Source of the DNA: an uncultured Acetatifactor sp.
Lineage (GTDB): Bacteria; Bacillota; Clostridia; Lachnospirales; Lachnospiraceae
Reading direction: 5' to 3'
Assembly: GCA_910577235.1 (NCBI GenBank)
Contig: CAJTMX010000009.1
Coordinates: 1 to 64,000 of the forward strand
Length of the DNA: 64,000 bases
The notes beneath the pieces are model-generated. The model was not told the origin of the DNA. It ran no database searches and worked only from the letters and a program-made list of their open reading frames with translations. The position numbers and the translations under genes are program-made. Shown here piece by piece: positions 28,934 to 38,117 of this stretch (positions within the stretch are counted from its first letter, which is position 1; the number at the start of each line of letters is the position of its first letter).

Positions 28934-28979
28934 CAAAAAAACAGCCTCAGAGTGGGAGGGGACTCCCACTTCAAGGCCA
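28934..28979 (-). terminator. Terminator after solute-binding lipoprotein gene
   Basis: AGTGGGAG / CTCCCACT stem, extended by outer GCCT/AGGC pairing, followed on the minus strand by TGTTTTTTT. It lies between the lipoprotein gene and the ROK kinase. Confidence 0.85.
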
Positions 28980-29072
28980 TTCTTTACTAATCATCTACTC
29001 TCAGTCCGCAGAAATTAACCTTGTATCCTCATTATAGCGCACCAGGCTAAACACTGCAAAACTTTTTCTAAA

Positions 29073-31316
29073 TTATTTCTGCTCATCCAGATATACCTGT
29101 ACCCGGCTGTGTAGAGCGGCTGCCGCATCCTCGGCGCTGCGCGCGTCGTTAAAATAGGGCTGTAACTCCTCATCCACAATGGACCAGATATCATCCGCCT
29201 TAAACACAGCGGGAACAGCGTTGTCCAATATCCTCCAGAACGTTTCTATCTGCTCCTCATCCAATTCACTCAATTCATAGTATATACCCTTGTCGTCATG
29301 GCTTTGTACCGGCGGAACTTTTACATCCTGCTGATACCGTTCAAGACTCTCCTGCAGCAGACTGCGGCGCACCGGCAGGTACATCCAGGAGCAATACTCC
29401 ATATACTGTCGCTGCCCCTCCTCAGAGAGAAGGTATCGCAGAAAGTCTATTGCCCCTTCCCGGTTTCCGGCATTTCTGTTCAAATAGAGCCGGGAAGTCT
29501 CCATATAAACACCTGCCCCCGTCTCTCTGGGATACCCGATACATACTGCCTCCCCGTTAAAACATCCCTGGGCTCTGTTTAGCATCCCCGGAGTGGTCAG
29601 TACGATCACCGCTCCGGCAATCTGTCCGTCCCCCAGGCGCTCCCCAACTTCCGAGCGGGGATATCCTCCCCGGTCCGCGTATTCTTTTGCAAAGGCCATC
29701 AATTCCAGGAAAGGTCTCTCCGTCAGATGGCTCTCCCCTTTCTCCCAGTCGATAAAGGCCTTATTTCCCTCGTCATGCAGACCGTAACTCATGATGATAT
29801 TCACGCCGTCAATATCCGCCTCCATCATCTCTGCCGGAGAATTTCCCACCGCCTGATACATCTGATCCAGCGTCCATGAGTCGGCATCCATGAGTCCGGA
29901 GGATACAGCCAGAAAATAGGGATAACAGTTATAGGGAATCCCGTACAACTCCCCGTTCGTCTCTCCGGTGGCAAACGCGCTCTCCAAAAATAAAGACCTG
30001 TCCTCTACCGCCTCATCCAGCGGTGCCAGGTATCCCTGGGTCACACACTCACTGATATTAACCGTCCAATCCCCCAAAAGATCCGGTCCTCCCCCCGCGA
30101 CCATCTCCATCTGGACGCGCGCGCGGTACTCTTCAGGTTCCGCCTCCTCCGTCGCCGAGACAATCTTTACACGGTACTCCCCGCTCTCCCTGTTGTATCT
30201 GGCGGCCAGTTTCTCCAGCCCGGGATTCGCGTTGTTTATTACGATAAGTACTTCCTGTTTCTCTGCCATATCCGTCCCGGAAACCTTTTTTGCCGTCAAT
30301 AGACGCTCTTCCCCATCCTGCATGACCAAAATAAGTGTGGTTCCGTCTTCACGAAAACCAAGTCCGTATATCTCCTCCGGGGAATAGTCGTTATCCGAAA
30401 AAGAAAAAATTTCACTGATTGTCTGCCCATCGTAGGCCCATACCCGATCAGTATCTGCCAAAAACAACTCTCCTGACGCAGAATAGCCGATTCCGAAATC
30501 TTCATACTGGTTTATCTGATCCGTGACCCGGACCTGCACCTGTCCCCCCGGCTTATCCCACAACACCAGCTCTCCCTGTTCAAAGCCATACCATACTGTC
30601 TCTCCGCTCTGGGGATTCTCCAGAAGCCCTATCACCCGGCCCGTTAAATTCTGACCGGTTCCCTGCTGTCCTGCATCATTAAACGCCGTCAGAGTTCTCC
30701 CGCCGCCGGAAAGAGCCCATAACTGTCCGCCATCCTGATACCAGAGCGCATCCGCAAAGTCTCCGGGTATTTCCATCAAAACTTCCAGACCACCGTCTTG
30801 CGCAAGACGGGTAAGACGGGGTTTTTCATCGGACCAGGACAGCATTCTCAGCAGAATACCGTCTTCTGTCACACCAGCCAGCGCATCTGCCCGAAGATTG
30901 TTACTGTCATCTTCATGATAAAAAATTGCCTGACTTTCCCATTGTTCATAAGGCGGAGCCAGCACCTGAATACAAGCTCCCACAAAAATATTTTTTTCCT
31001 CAACCATCTCGAAAAGATCAGACAAACGGTAGAAACTCCCATCCCAAAAGAGGCTTTCCTTCTCTCTGGCCACCCAGTTGTCACCTCTGAGGATATCCTG
31101 CGTCAGGGCATCCTCTGAAGAGGGTATCACGGATTCCGTGATGCTGTATGAGAACATATCCTTGAGGTCCGCATTATTCTCATCTTCCCAAGATGTCTGC
31201 TGCTCTCGTGTTTCGGTTTCCTGTATGGGCTGCGAGGAATCCCCGCAGCCCATCATAAGAATGCAGATTAAAGAAAAAATTACTGTCAGTCCCACTCGTC
31301 TATTATATACAAGCAT
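29073..31316 (-). CDS. Large solute-binding lipoprotein with N-terminal extra domain
   Basis: A 747-residue lipoprotein: signal peptide with lipobox ILMMGC (Cys near residue 24). Residues ~60-350 look like a beta-propeller-like region with Trp/Gly-rich blades (VWYGFEQGELVLWDKPG). From about 355 (KQEVLIVINNANPGLEKLAA) to 745 it is an extracellular solute-binding domain of the family 1/8 sugar-binding type (GGGPDLLGDW, LYGIPYNCYPYFLA). Length is almost twice that of ordinary binding proteins. No permease or ATPase genes adjoin, so it may be a sensor or an orphan receptor. RBS GAGGA precedes the ATG. Confidence 0.85.
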   Translation of the reverse strand: MLVYNRRVGLTVIFSLICILMMGCGDSSQPIQETETREQQTSWEDENNADLKDMFSYSITESVIPSSEDALTQDILRGDNWVAREKESLFWDGSFYRLSDLFEMVEEKNIFVGACIQVLAPPYEQWESQAIFYHEDDSNNLRADALAGVTEDGILLRMLSWSDEKPRLTRLAQDGGLEVLMEIPGDFADALWYQDGGQLWALSGGGRTLTAFNDAGQQGTGQNLTGRVIGLLENPQSGETVWYGFEQGELVLWDKPGGQVQVRVTDQINQYEDFGIGYSASGELFLADTDRVWAYDGQTISEIFSFSDNDYSPEEIYGLGFREDGTTLILVMQDGEERLLTAKKVSGTDMAEKQEVLIVINNANPGLEKLAARYNRESGEYRVKIVSATEEAEPEEYRARVQMEMVAGGGPDLLGDWTVNISECVTQGYLAPLDEAVEDRSLFLESAFATGETNGELYGIPYNCYPYFLAVSSGLMDADSWTLDQMYQAVGNSPAEMMEADIDGVNIIMSYGLHDEGNKAFIDWEKGESHLTERPFLELMAFAKEYADRGGYPRSEVGERLGDGQIAGAVIVLTTPGMLNRAQGCFNGEAVCIGYPRETGAGVYMETSRLYLNRNAGNREGAIDFLRYLLSEEGQRQYMEYCSWMYLPVRRSLLQESLERYQQDVKVPPVQSHDDKGIYYELSELDEEQIETFWRILDNAVPAVFKADDIWSIVDEELQPYFNDARSAEDAAAALHSRVQVYLDEQK

Positions 31317-31343
31317 ATCTGCGATTCCTCTTTTCGAATTGGT

Positions 31344-31679
31344 TTATAATCCGCATGCAGTGTGCACTACTTCGTTTTTATAGTCATACCCATTAGTTGC
31401 GCCACAGGCACACTTCCAAAGTCCCTTATAATAATACACCACCGTCGTACAGTTCGAATATACCGGTGTAGTATTTCCTTTACTGTCCACTTCATAGCCG
31501 GACACATATGGATGAGTACTCCCTGTAGCAGAATTGTAGCAGGAATAGCTGGGAACACTAAACGCATGGGTATGTGTGGGTTCCCGCATTACATTTTCCT
31601 CTGCATATGCCGTTGCAGCAAAACCCAGCACCAATACACCCATCAACATAGTTGCAATCACTTTTTTTGTTCTACTCAT
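31344..31679 (-). CDS. Small secreted Cys/His-containing protein
   Basis: A 111-residue protein with a signal peptide (MSRTKKVIATMLMGVLVLGF, cleavage after TAYA). The mature part has HTHAF, five cysteines including a CAC pair in LWKCACGAT, and several Tyr-rich stretches. The ATG at 31679 is set by AAAGGAGG upstream. I recognise no family; the His and Cys pattern could bind metal or form disulfides. It is 27 bases upstream of the lipoprotein gene and could share its transcript. Confidence 0.7.
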   Translation of the reverse strand: MSRTKKVIATMLMGVLVLGFAATAYAEENVMREPTHTHAFSVPSYSCYNSATGSTHPYVSGYEVDSKGNTTPVYSNCTTVVYYYKGLWKCACGATNGYDYKNEVVHTACGL

Positions 31680-32020
31680 GTTTTCCTCCTTTACACTACA
31701 AATTTTAGGTTCATTAATTTGCTCTTCTAAATATGTATTAGACGTACCGCCTTTTATCATATTCTTGTTCTTATCATTCTGCGCAGTTTTGATAGTTCTA
31801 TTATGAATCATATCTAGATATTTGTCAACAGCATCTTTTCCATGTTATCCATATTATACTATAGTTTATTTTATTGCGTTACAATATTTTATATTTGAGT
31901 CAGCTAACACTGACTAATACCCTGTTACCAGATTCCTTCGCCGCTGATTTAAGCCGTATGCACACTTGATACCCAACACGCCCCTTATCCTTCAACGTTT
32001 TTCTCCCCCTCTCCCCTAAT
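31680..32020. other. Intergenic region upstream of secreted protein gene
   Basis: No gene is evident. It contains the promoter at 31800-31828 and an AT-rich stretch to the purL terminator. The transcript leader of the secreted-protein gene would be about 110 bases. Confidence 0.5.
31800..31828 (-). promoter_or_regulatory. Promoter with palindrome in the spacer
   Basis: TTGACA (31823-31828), 17 bases, CATAAT (31800-31805) on the minus strand. The spacer contains the palindrome TATCTAGATA, which could be an operator. Confidence 0.65.
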
Positions 32021-32066
32021 AAAAATGACCTCATAGAAAGGATTCTCTCTCCCTACAAGGTCATTT
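32021..32066 (-). terminator. Terminator after purL
   Basis: AAATGACCT and AGGTCATTT arms enclose a partly paired loop, followed on the minus strand by TTATT. It lies about 80 bases after the purL stop. Confidence 0.7.
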
Positions 32067-32148
32067 GGACTTACCTTATTCTTTTATGGCGCTACCCCAA
32101 TTGCTCTCACAGGATATCCGAATATGCCTGGGGACAGCATTCACTGCA

Positions 32149-35100
32149 CTACATGAAATACTTAACGCCGCTCTCAAATATCTTCATATCCTGCTCCCCG
32201 TAGATGTTCATGGCCACAGCCGTATCCCTTCTCTCGGAGTGGGCCATCTTGCCAAGCACCCTGCCGTCGGGGGAGGTGATACCCTCGATAGCGGCGTAGG
32301 AGCCGTTGATATTGTACTCCTCGTCCATGGACACATTGCCCTGAGGGTCCGCGTACTGCGTCGCCACCTGACCGTTTGCGAAGAGTTTGTCGATCCACTC
32401 TTTCGGAGCCACAAAGCGGCCTTCACCGTGGGAGGCGGGATTGCAATAAGTCGCGCCCAGCCGCGCTCCCTGGAGCCAGGGGGATTTGTTTGTCACGACC
32501 TTGGTATACACCATCTTGGAGATATGCCGGTTGATGGTATTATAAGTCAGGGTGGGAGAGTCCTCCTTCTGCCCCAGGATCTCGCCGTAAGGCACCAGCC
32601 CCAGCTTGATCAGCGCCTGGAATCCGTTACAGATGCCCAGCGCCAGGCCGTCCCTCTCATTTAAAAGTCTCATCACCGCCTCTTTCAATCTGGCGTTCTG
32701 GAACGCTGTGGCAAAGAACTTGGCGCTGCCGTCCGGCTCGTCTCCCGCGGAGAAACCGCCGGGGAACATGATGATCTGCGCCTGGCCGATAGCCCGCTCG
32801 AACTCCTCCACGGACTCTCTGATATCGGCGGCATTCTGATTCCTGAATACCCTGGTCACCACATCCGCGCCCGCCCGGGCAAAGGCTTTGGCGCTGTCAT
32901 ACTCACAGTTGGTACCCGGAAATACGGGGATGAACACAGTGGGTCTGGCTACTTTATGCCTGCATACATAGATATTCTCCGTCTGGTATACTCTGCTATC
33001 CACCGGCTCCGCGCCCGTCACCGCTTTGGTGGGGAATACTTTTTCCAGCCTGGCTGTCCATGCGCTTAGAGCCTCCTCCAAGGAGATCCGGGTCTGTCCC
33101 ACGCAGAATACAGGCTCCGCGGTCACTGTGCCGATCACCATGTAATCCAGTTCTCTCTCCTCCAGCAGCGCCATTTTATCCGCCGGAATCTCCACCAGCA
33201 GATCGCCCAGTCCGTTGCAGAACAGATCTTCGCTGTCCACATTGTCCTCTGCCGTCACACCCAGTCCGTTGCCGAACGCCATCTTGGACAGAGCTGCCGC
33301 CACACCTCTGGCATCCAGCGCATAGGCGGACACGATGACCTTTTCCTGCATCAACTGATGGATCGCGTCATACAGATCCATCACAGCCTCGTACATGGGC
33401 ACGTCAAAGTCGTCCTTCTCTATGGCAAAGCGTACCAGCTTATTGCCGGGAGCTTTCAGCTCCGGCGTCACGATATCCCCATGCTTGGCGATATCCACAG
33501 CAAAGGATACCAGCGTGGGAGGCACGTCTATATCGTTAAATGTACCGGACATGCTGTCCTTACCTCCGATGGAGGGCAGACCGAAACCGATCTGGGCGTC
33601 ATAAGCGCCCAGCAGGGCCGCAAAGGGCTGACTCCAGCGGGCCGGGTCCTCGGTCATACGGCGGAAATATTCCTGGAAAGTAAAACGTATCCCTTTATAG
33701 TCGCCGCCGTTTGCCACGATCTTAGCCATGGACTCCACCACGGCATAGATGGCTCCGTGGTAAGGGCTCCAGGAGGACAGACAGGGGTCAAAGCCGTAGC
33801 TCATCATCGTCACGGTATCGGTCTTTCCCGCAAGTACAGGCAGCTTGGCAACCATCGCCTGAGTCTCGGTGAGCTGATGCACACCGCCGTAGGGCATCAA
33901 CACGCTGGCCGCGCCGATGGAGGAATCGAACATCTCCACCAGCCCCTTCTGGGAGCACACGTTCAGATCGCTCAGCATGGTCAGCCAGGCTCCCTTGATA
34001 TCGCCGGACTCCGCCAGCTCTCCCACTTTCTCTATGGCATATCTGTCAAAATAATTCTCTTTCTCATCGGGGATATCCACCTTAACTCCTGTTTCCTGAT
34101 GGGCGCCGTTGGTATCCAAAAAGGCCCTTTTCAGATTGACGATATCCTTACCTCTCCACTTCAGGATCAGGCGAGGCTCCTCTGTCACCGTAGCCACAGC
34201 CACCGCCTCCAGGTTCTCCTGGGCGGCATATTCCAGAAATGCATCCACATCCCTCGGATCTACCACCACTGCCATACGCTCCTGGGACTCGGAGATCGCC
34301 AGCTCCGTGCCGTCCAGACCCGCGTATTTCTTGGGCACCTTGTCCAGATCCACCGTCAGTCCGTCAGCCAGTTCGCCGATGGCCACGGACACGCCGCCCG
34401 CGCCGAAATCGTTACACTTCTTGATCAGTCTGCTGACTTCCTCCCTGCGGAACAGCCTCTGTATCTTGCGCTCCGTGGGCGCGTTGCCCTTCTGCACTTC
34501 CGCTCCGCAGGTCTCGATGGACTGCTCCGTGTGTACCTTGGAAGAGCCGGTAGCGCCGCCGCAGCCGTCACGACCGGTGCGGCCTCCCAGCAGGATAATG
34601 ATATCCCCGGGATCGGAAGTCTCGCGGATCACGTTTTTCCGCGGGGCGGCGCCCATCACCGCGCCGATCTCCATACGTTTCGCCACATAGTCAGGATGAT
34701 ATATTTCTTTCACAAAACCGGTTGCAAGACCGATCTGATTGCCATAGGAAGAATAGCCGCTGGCCGCTCCTCTCACCAGCTTTTTCTGAGACAACTTGCC
34801 CTTTAAGGTATCCGCCACAGGCACGGTGGGATCAGCCGCCCCGGTCACGCGCATGGCCTGATACACATATCCTCTGCCGGACAGGGGATCGCGGATGGCG
34901 CCGCCCAAACAGGTAGCCGCTCCTCCGAAAGGCTCGATCTCCGTGGGGTGATTGTGGGTCTCATTCTTGAAAAATACAAGCCACTCTTCGGTCTCCTTAT
35001 GATCCTCGTACTCCATCTCCACAGGAACCACCACAGAACAGGCATTGATCTCATCGGACTCCTCCAGATCCGCCAGCTTTCCGTCTTTTTTCAGTTTCCG

Positions 35101-35949
35101 CATAGCCATCAGCGCCAGATCCATCAGACATACAAACTTATCCTGTCGGCCGGCAAAGATCTCTGCTCTGGTATCCATATAGCTCTGATAGGTAGCCTCA
35201 ATGGGATCTCTGTAATAGCCCTCCCCAAACTCCACATCCTTAAGCTCCGTGGAGAAAGTGGTATGGCGGCAATGGTCGGACCAATAGGTATCCAGCACCC
35301 GTATCTCCGTCATGGAAGGATCTCTCTTCTCGTCATCATGAAAATACCTTTGAATATGAAGAAAATCCTTAAACGTCATGGCCAGTCGCAGGGAGTCATA
35401 AAGCTTTTTAAGCTCGGTCTCGGGCATACCCGCGAAACCGTCAAAGACGATCACATCCTCCGGCTCCTGAAACTGCGTCACCAGCGTATCCGGTTTTACC
35501 ATATCGGTCTCTCTGGAATCCACGGGATTGATACAGTATGCCTTGATCCGATCCATCTCCTCCCCGCGCAGATCGCCGATAATCATATATGTTACAGCGG
35601 TGCGGATAATGGGCTGCTCGTCCTCCTTTAAAAACTGTATACATTGCACGGCGGAATCGGCTCTCTGGTCAAACTGTCCGGGCAGAAATTCCACGGAAAA
35701 CACATGCCCTTTCTCGGGTATCTCAATATTTTCCTGATAAAGGTCGTCCACCGGCGGCTCGGAAAAAACCGTCCTGCAGGCGGCGGCAAATATCTCGTCG
35801 GAAATATTTTCCACGTCATAGCGGATGAACTGCCGTACTTCTTCCACCTTGTCAAGGCCCAGATAGTTCTTCAGATCTCCTTTCAGCTCCCTGGCTTTTA
35901 CCGCGTAGGGGGCTTTCTTTTCCACGTAGATACGTCTCACTTTTCCCAT
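32149..35949 (-). CDS. purL: Phosphoribosylformylglycinamidine synthase, large fused type
   Basis: A 1266-residue enzyme of purine synthesis (step 4) that converts FGAR to FGAM with glutamine and ATP. It combines the PurL core and the glutaminase in one chain, as in proteobacteria and eukaryotes, rather than the split PurSQL of Bacillus. The synthetase domain includes SDHCRHTTFS and FGGAATCLGGAIRDPLSGRG; the C-terminal class I glutaminase has PGTNCEYDSAK and the nucleophile Cys in LALGICNGFQAL. It is separated from the other purine genes by about 20 kb. It has its own promoter and a very stable hairpin in its leader. Confidence 0.97.
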   Translation of the reverse strand: MGKVRRIYVEKKAPYAVKARELKGDLKNYLGLDKVEEVRQFIRYDVENISDEIFAAACRTVFSEPPVDDLYQENIEIPEKGHVFSVEFLPGQFDQRADSAVQCIQFLKEDEQPIIRTAVTYMIIGDLRGEEMDRIKAYCINPVDSRETDMVKPDTLVTQFQEPEDVIVFDGFAGMPETELKKLYDSLRLAMTFKDFLHIQRYFHDDEKRDPSMTEIRVLDTYWSDHCRHTTFSTELKDVEFGEGYYRDPIEATYQSYMDTRAEIFAGRQDKFVCLMDLALMAMRKLKKDGKLADLEESDEINACSVVVPVEMEYEDHKETEEWLVFFKNETHNHPTEIEPFGGAATCLGGAIRDPLSGRGYVYQAMRVTGAADPTVPVADTLKGKLSQKKLVRGAASGYSSYGNQIGLATGFVKEIYHPDYVAKRMEIGAVMGAAPRKNVIRETSDPGDIIILLGGRTGRDGCGGATGSSKVHTEQSIETCGAEVQKGNAPTERKIQRLFRREEVSRLIKKCNDFGAGGVSVAIGELADGLTVDLDKVPKKYAGLDGTELAISESQERMAVVVDPRDVDAFLEYAAQENLEAVAVATVTEEPRLILKWRGKDIVNLKRAFLDTNGAHQETGVKVDIPDEKENYFDRYAIEKVGELAESGDIKGAWLTMLSDLNVCSQKGLVEMFDSSIGAASVLMPYGGVHQLTETQAMVAKLPVLAGKTDTVTMMSYGFDPCLSSWSPYHGAIYAVVESMAKIVANGGDYKGIRFTFQEYFRRMTEDPARWSQPFAALLGAYDAQIGFGLPSIGGKDSMSGTFNDIDVPPTLVSFAVDIAKHGDIVTPELKAPGNKLVRFAIEKDDFDVPMYEAVMDLYDAIHQLMQEKVIVSAYALDARGVAAALSKMAFGNGLGVTAEDNVDSEDLFCNGLGDLLVEIPADKMALLEERELDYMVIGTVTAEPVFCVGQTRISLEEALSAWTARLEKVFPTKAVTGAEPVDSRVYQTENIYVCRHKVARPTVFIPVFPGTNCEYDSAKAFARAGADVVTRVFRNQNAADIRESVEEFERAIGQAQIIMFPGGFSAGDEPDGSAKFFATAFQNARLKEAVMRLLNERDGLALGICNGFQALIKLGLVPYGEILGQKEDSPTLTYNTINRHISKMVYTKVVTNKSPWLQGARLGATYCNPASHGEGRFVAPKEWIDKLFANGQVATQYADPQGNVSMDEEYNINGSYAAIEGITSPDGRVLGKMAHSERRDTAVAMNIYGEQDMKIFESGVKYFM

Positions 35950-35995
35950 GATTTGTCCTCCATAGTTTTAAAAAATGGGGTTGCCGGTCGTTTCC

Positions 35996-36035
35996 GGGGA
36001 GGGGGCCTGTGTATCCCATAGGAGGCCCCTTCCCC
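35996..36035 (-). promoter_or_regulatory. Stable GC-rich hairpin in purL leader
   Basis: GGGGAGGGGGCC (35996-36007) and GGCCCCTTCCCC (36024-36035) pair over 12-13 positions with one wobble. It begins about ten bases after the predicted start of transcription. A CCCC followed by six T's lies about 20 bases downstream on the minus strand, which could form an alternative terminator. Confidence 0.6.
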
Positions 36036-36052
36036 CTTTTCCAGCAAAGATT

Positions 36053-36081
36053 ATTTTAATATATGCGCGGTCAGATTGCAA
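36053..36081 (-). promoter_or_regulatory. Promoter of purL
   Basis: TTGCAA (36076-36081), 17 bases, TAAAAT (36053-36058) on the minus strand, giving a leader of roughly 95 bases. It resembles the promoter of purE (TTGCAT-17-TAAACT). Confidence 0.65.
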
Positions 36082-36154
36082 CCGTATAACTGCCTATAGT
36101 TTGTAGAGCGTACCAGATACAGCTCCGGCTCAAATCTCCACTCGCATTTATTAC

Positions 36155-37090
36155 CTACTCATGCAATCTATGCACCAGTCTGTAAACAATATCCCCCTGA
36201 TTGATCAACGCCTTAGTATGGGCAAAAAACACAATCCCGTCCGTAGGGGCAAGAATAGTCTCCCGAACGGTCCCCTCCTGGGGATCGATGATCTCCGCCA
36301 TGGGACGGCCGTAGCGCACATCGTCCCCGGGACGCACCAGCCCCAAAAAGATCCCCGCGTGGCCCGCGTACACATCCGACAGATCCTGCTCGTACAGCAC
36401 ATGACTGATATATCCGCTGTGGCTGTCATAGCGGATGATCCCCATTCGTTTTAAGAACCGCAGCACCGCCGCCACCGCCTGTCTGGCGCTGGGTTCGTCG
36501 ATCTCCCGGTTGGTCTTGGTAAACAGGGAAAAGGCCGCCGTATTCTCATCCTGCCAGTTGTAGTTGAGCGTACCCGTGTCAATGGGCGCGGGCTTGTGCA
36601 CCACCACATAGGGCAGTCCGAACAGATTGGCCAGAGAAGTGTTCTGGTAGCCGGTCTCCATCATCCGCACATGGGGCATGAACTCCCCCTCCATATAGAA
36701 GGAGGCGAACTGTATCCCGTAGATATAGCTGCCCATATCCTCCAGCAGCGCGTGGGCGATCCTCCTGTCCTGCTCCCCGTAAGAGTTGCCGGGGAAAGCG
36801 CGGTTTAAGTCGCTGTTGTCCACCCCGAAAAAGCGCCGTCCCACATTGATGCCGTAGCTGTTGACCACAGGGATCACCTGAATCTGTTTGCCGGTGCTGA
36901 TACAATTGTTGTTCTCCAATTCTTTCAGCGCCTGTATCAGCTGGGAACAGACATACATCTGCTGTATCTCGTTGCCCCGCAGGGCTCCCACGATACAGGC
37001 GGACCGCTCCCCCTGTCCGAAGGTGTAGCCCACGATCTTCATATCCTCCCGATAGATGGAATGCACCGTATAGATCTCATGAGTATGCAT
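36155..37090 (-). CDS. M14-like (aspartoacylase fold) protein lacking zinc ligands
   Basis: A 311-residue homologue of the next gene upstream. The fold is suggested by SACIVGALRGNEIQQ, IPVVNSYGINVGRR and DNSDLNRAFPG, plus a C-terminal beta domain (RPGDDVRYGRPMAEIIDPQ). The first zinc His of HxxE is replaced by Arg (LRGNE), the second zinc His (DxHS) by Ala (QFAS), and the catalytic Glu is not found in the matching TAAFSLF. The substrate-side N-R-PG motif is kept. It is probably a non-catalytic partner of the neighbouring enzyme. A good AAAGGA site precedes the ATG; the two genes are 27 bases apart. Confidence 0.75.
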   Translation of the reverse strand: MHTHEIYTVHSIYREDMKIVGYTFGQGERSACIVGALRGNEIQQMYVCSQLIQALKELENNNCISTGKQIQVIPVVNSYGINVGRRFFGVDNSDLNRAFPGNSYGEQDRRIAHALLEDMGSYIYGIQFASFYMEGEFMPHVRMMETGYQNTSLANLFGLPYVVVHKPAPIDTGTLNYNWQDENTAAFSLFTKTNREIDEPSARQAVAAVLRFLKRMGIIRYDSHSGYISHVLYEQDLSDVYAGHAGIFLGLVRPGDDVRYGRPMAEIIDPQEGTVRETILAPTDGIVFFAHTKALINQGDIVYRLVHRLHE

Positions 37091-37117
37091 ATACGTTTCC
37101 TTTCTGAAGTACCGGTC

Positions 37118-38053
37118 TCACATAATGCCCGTCAGTATCCGAGCCAGCAGATCCCCTTCATAGACCACCGGATAATTGCGCAGCGTGAACAGCAGCCCGT
37201 CCTTGCCGGCAGCGATCCGGCTCTTTACCTGTCCCGTCATAGGGTCCACGATCTCTCCGATAAGCTCGCCTACACAGACAAAATGATTGTGCTTGCTCCT
37301 GGGAAGAAATATTCCCTCCACCTCGCTGCGGATAAATTCCACCTTGCCGTCGCTGGAGATGGCAGGCAGCTGCGAGGGCGGCACTTCCCCCGTCCAAATC
37401 CCCATCTCATGCATCACATTGAAAATACCGTCCACCACCTGATTCCCATAAGAGATGTTGATGCTGTTCCCCTGTCCCAGCTCCACCACCATCGTGGGAA
37501 CCCCCATGATATTCAGGGAATGGGCCAGCGTGGCCTCATGCACCGTGGCGGTGGCGTTCATCCAGATCACATCCACATTCATCAGCTTGGCAAAGGGCAG
37601 CATTCTCCCGGCAAATTCCTCGCTGAGCCTCACCTGGGGAATCTCCTGCACAAAAATATCGCTGGAATGCACGTCGATACACAGATCGGCCCCGATCAGG
37701 TCATCCACCACCGCCGCCGCGATCTGCTCCATGGCATTGCCGTCCCTGCTACCCGGAAACATCCGGTTCATATCCATATCAATGACAGGCAGAGCCTTGC
37801 TGGCGAGATCGATCCCCAGCGGGTTCAGCGCGGGATAGATATCCACCACGCCCACCAGATGCTGCGGCTGCTCCGCAATGCGCCTGGCCACTTCGTAACA
37901 GATATACTGTCCCTCCAACTCATCGCCATGGGTGCCGGACACGATGGCTACGCGCCCCAGAGACCGGATATCTTCTCTGTAACAGATCCTGTTCCTGCGG
38001 ATGGCCAGATGTTCTCCCACCGGCAGCTCCAGCGAAACGATCGTCTCTATCAT
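37118..38053 (-). CDS. M14-family succinylglutamate desuccinylase/aspartoacylase-like enzyme
   Basis: A 311-residue zinc hydrolase. Zinc ligands are in GTHGDELEG (HxxE) and IDVHSSD; the catalytic Glu is in TMVVELGQG; the substrate motif is DMDMNRMFPGS. A C-terminal beta domain (~225-311) follows. These enzymes cleave acylated amino acids or related amides; the real substrate cannot be named. GGAGG precedes the ATG by seven bases. It is followed on the same strand by a paralogue with missing zinc ligands, and preceded by a TetR gene beyond a terminator-like hairpin. Confidence 0.85.
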   Translation of the reverse strand: MIETIVSLELPVGEHLAIRRNRICYREDIRSLGRVAIVSGTHGDELEGQYICYEVARRIAEQPQHLVGVVDIYPALNPLGIDLASKALPVIDMDMNRMFPGSRDGNAMEQIAAAVVDDLIGADLCIDVHSSDIFVQEIPQVRLSEEFAGRMLPFAKLMNVDVIWMNATATVHEATLAHSLNIMGVPTMVVELGQGNSINISYGNQVVDGIFNVMHEMGIWTGEVPPSQLPAISSDGKVEFIRSEVEGIFLPRSKHNHFVCVGELIGEIVDPMTGQVKSRIAAGKDGLLFTLRNYPVVYEGDLLARILTGIM

Positions 38054-38077
38054 CTGTGGTCCTCCCCTTTCTCTATC

Positions 38078-38112
38078 ATAAAATATGCTCCCACCGCCAC
38101 AGGCAGGAGCAT
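38078..38112 (-). terminator. Terminator after TetR gene
   Basis: ATGCTCC and GGAGCAT arms (38085-38091 and 38106-38112) with internal pairing, followed on the minus strand by ATTTTAT. It sits between the TetR stop and the start of the M14 enzyme. Confidence 0.55.
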
Positions 38113-38117
38113 GCTCT

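Noticed and set aside
33358..34806. 482-codon open frame opposite purL
   Set aside because: Antisense shadow with His/Leu bias; purL motifs are intact in the other strand.
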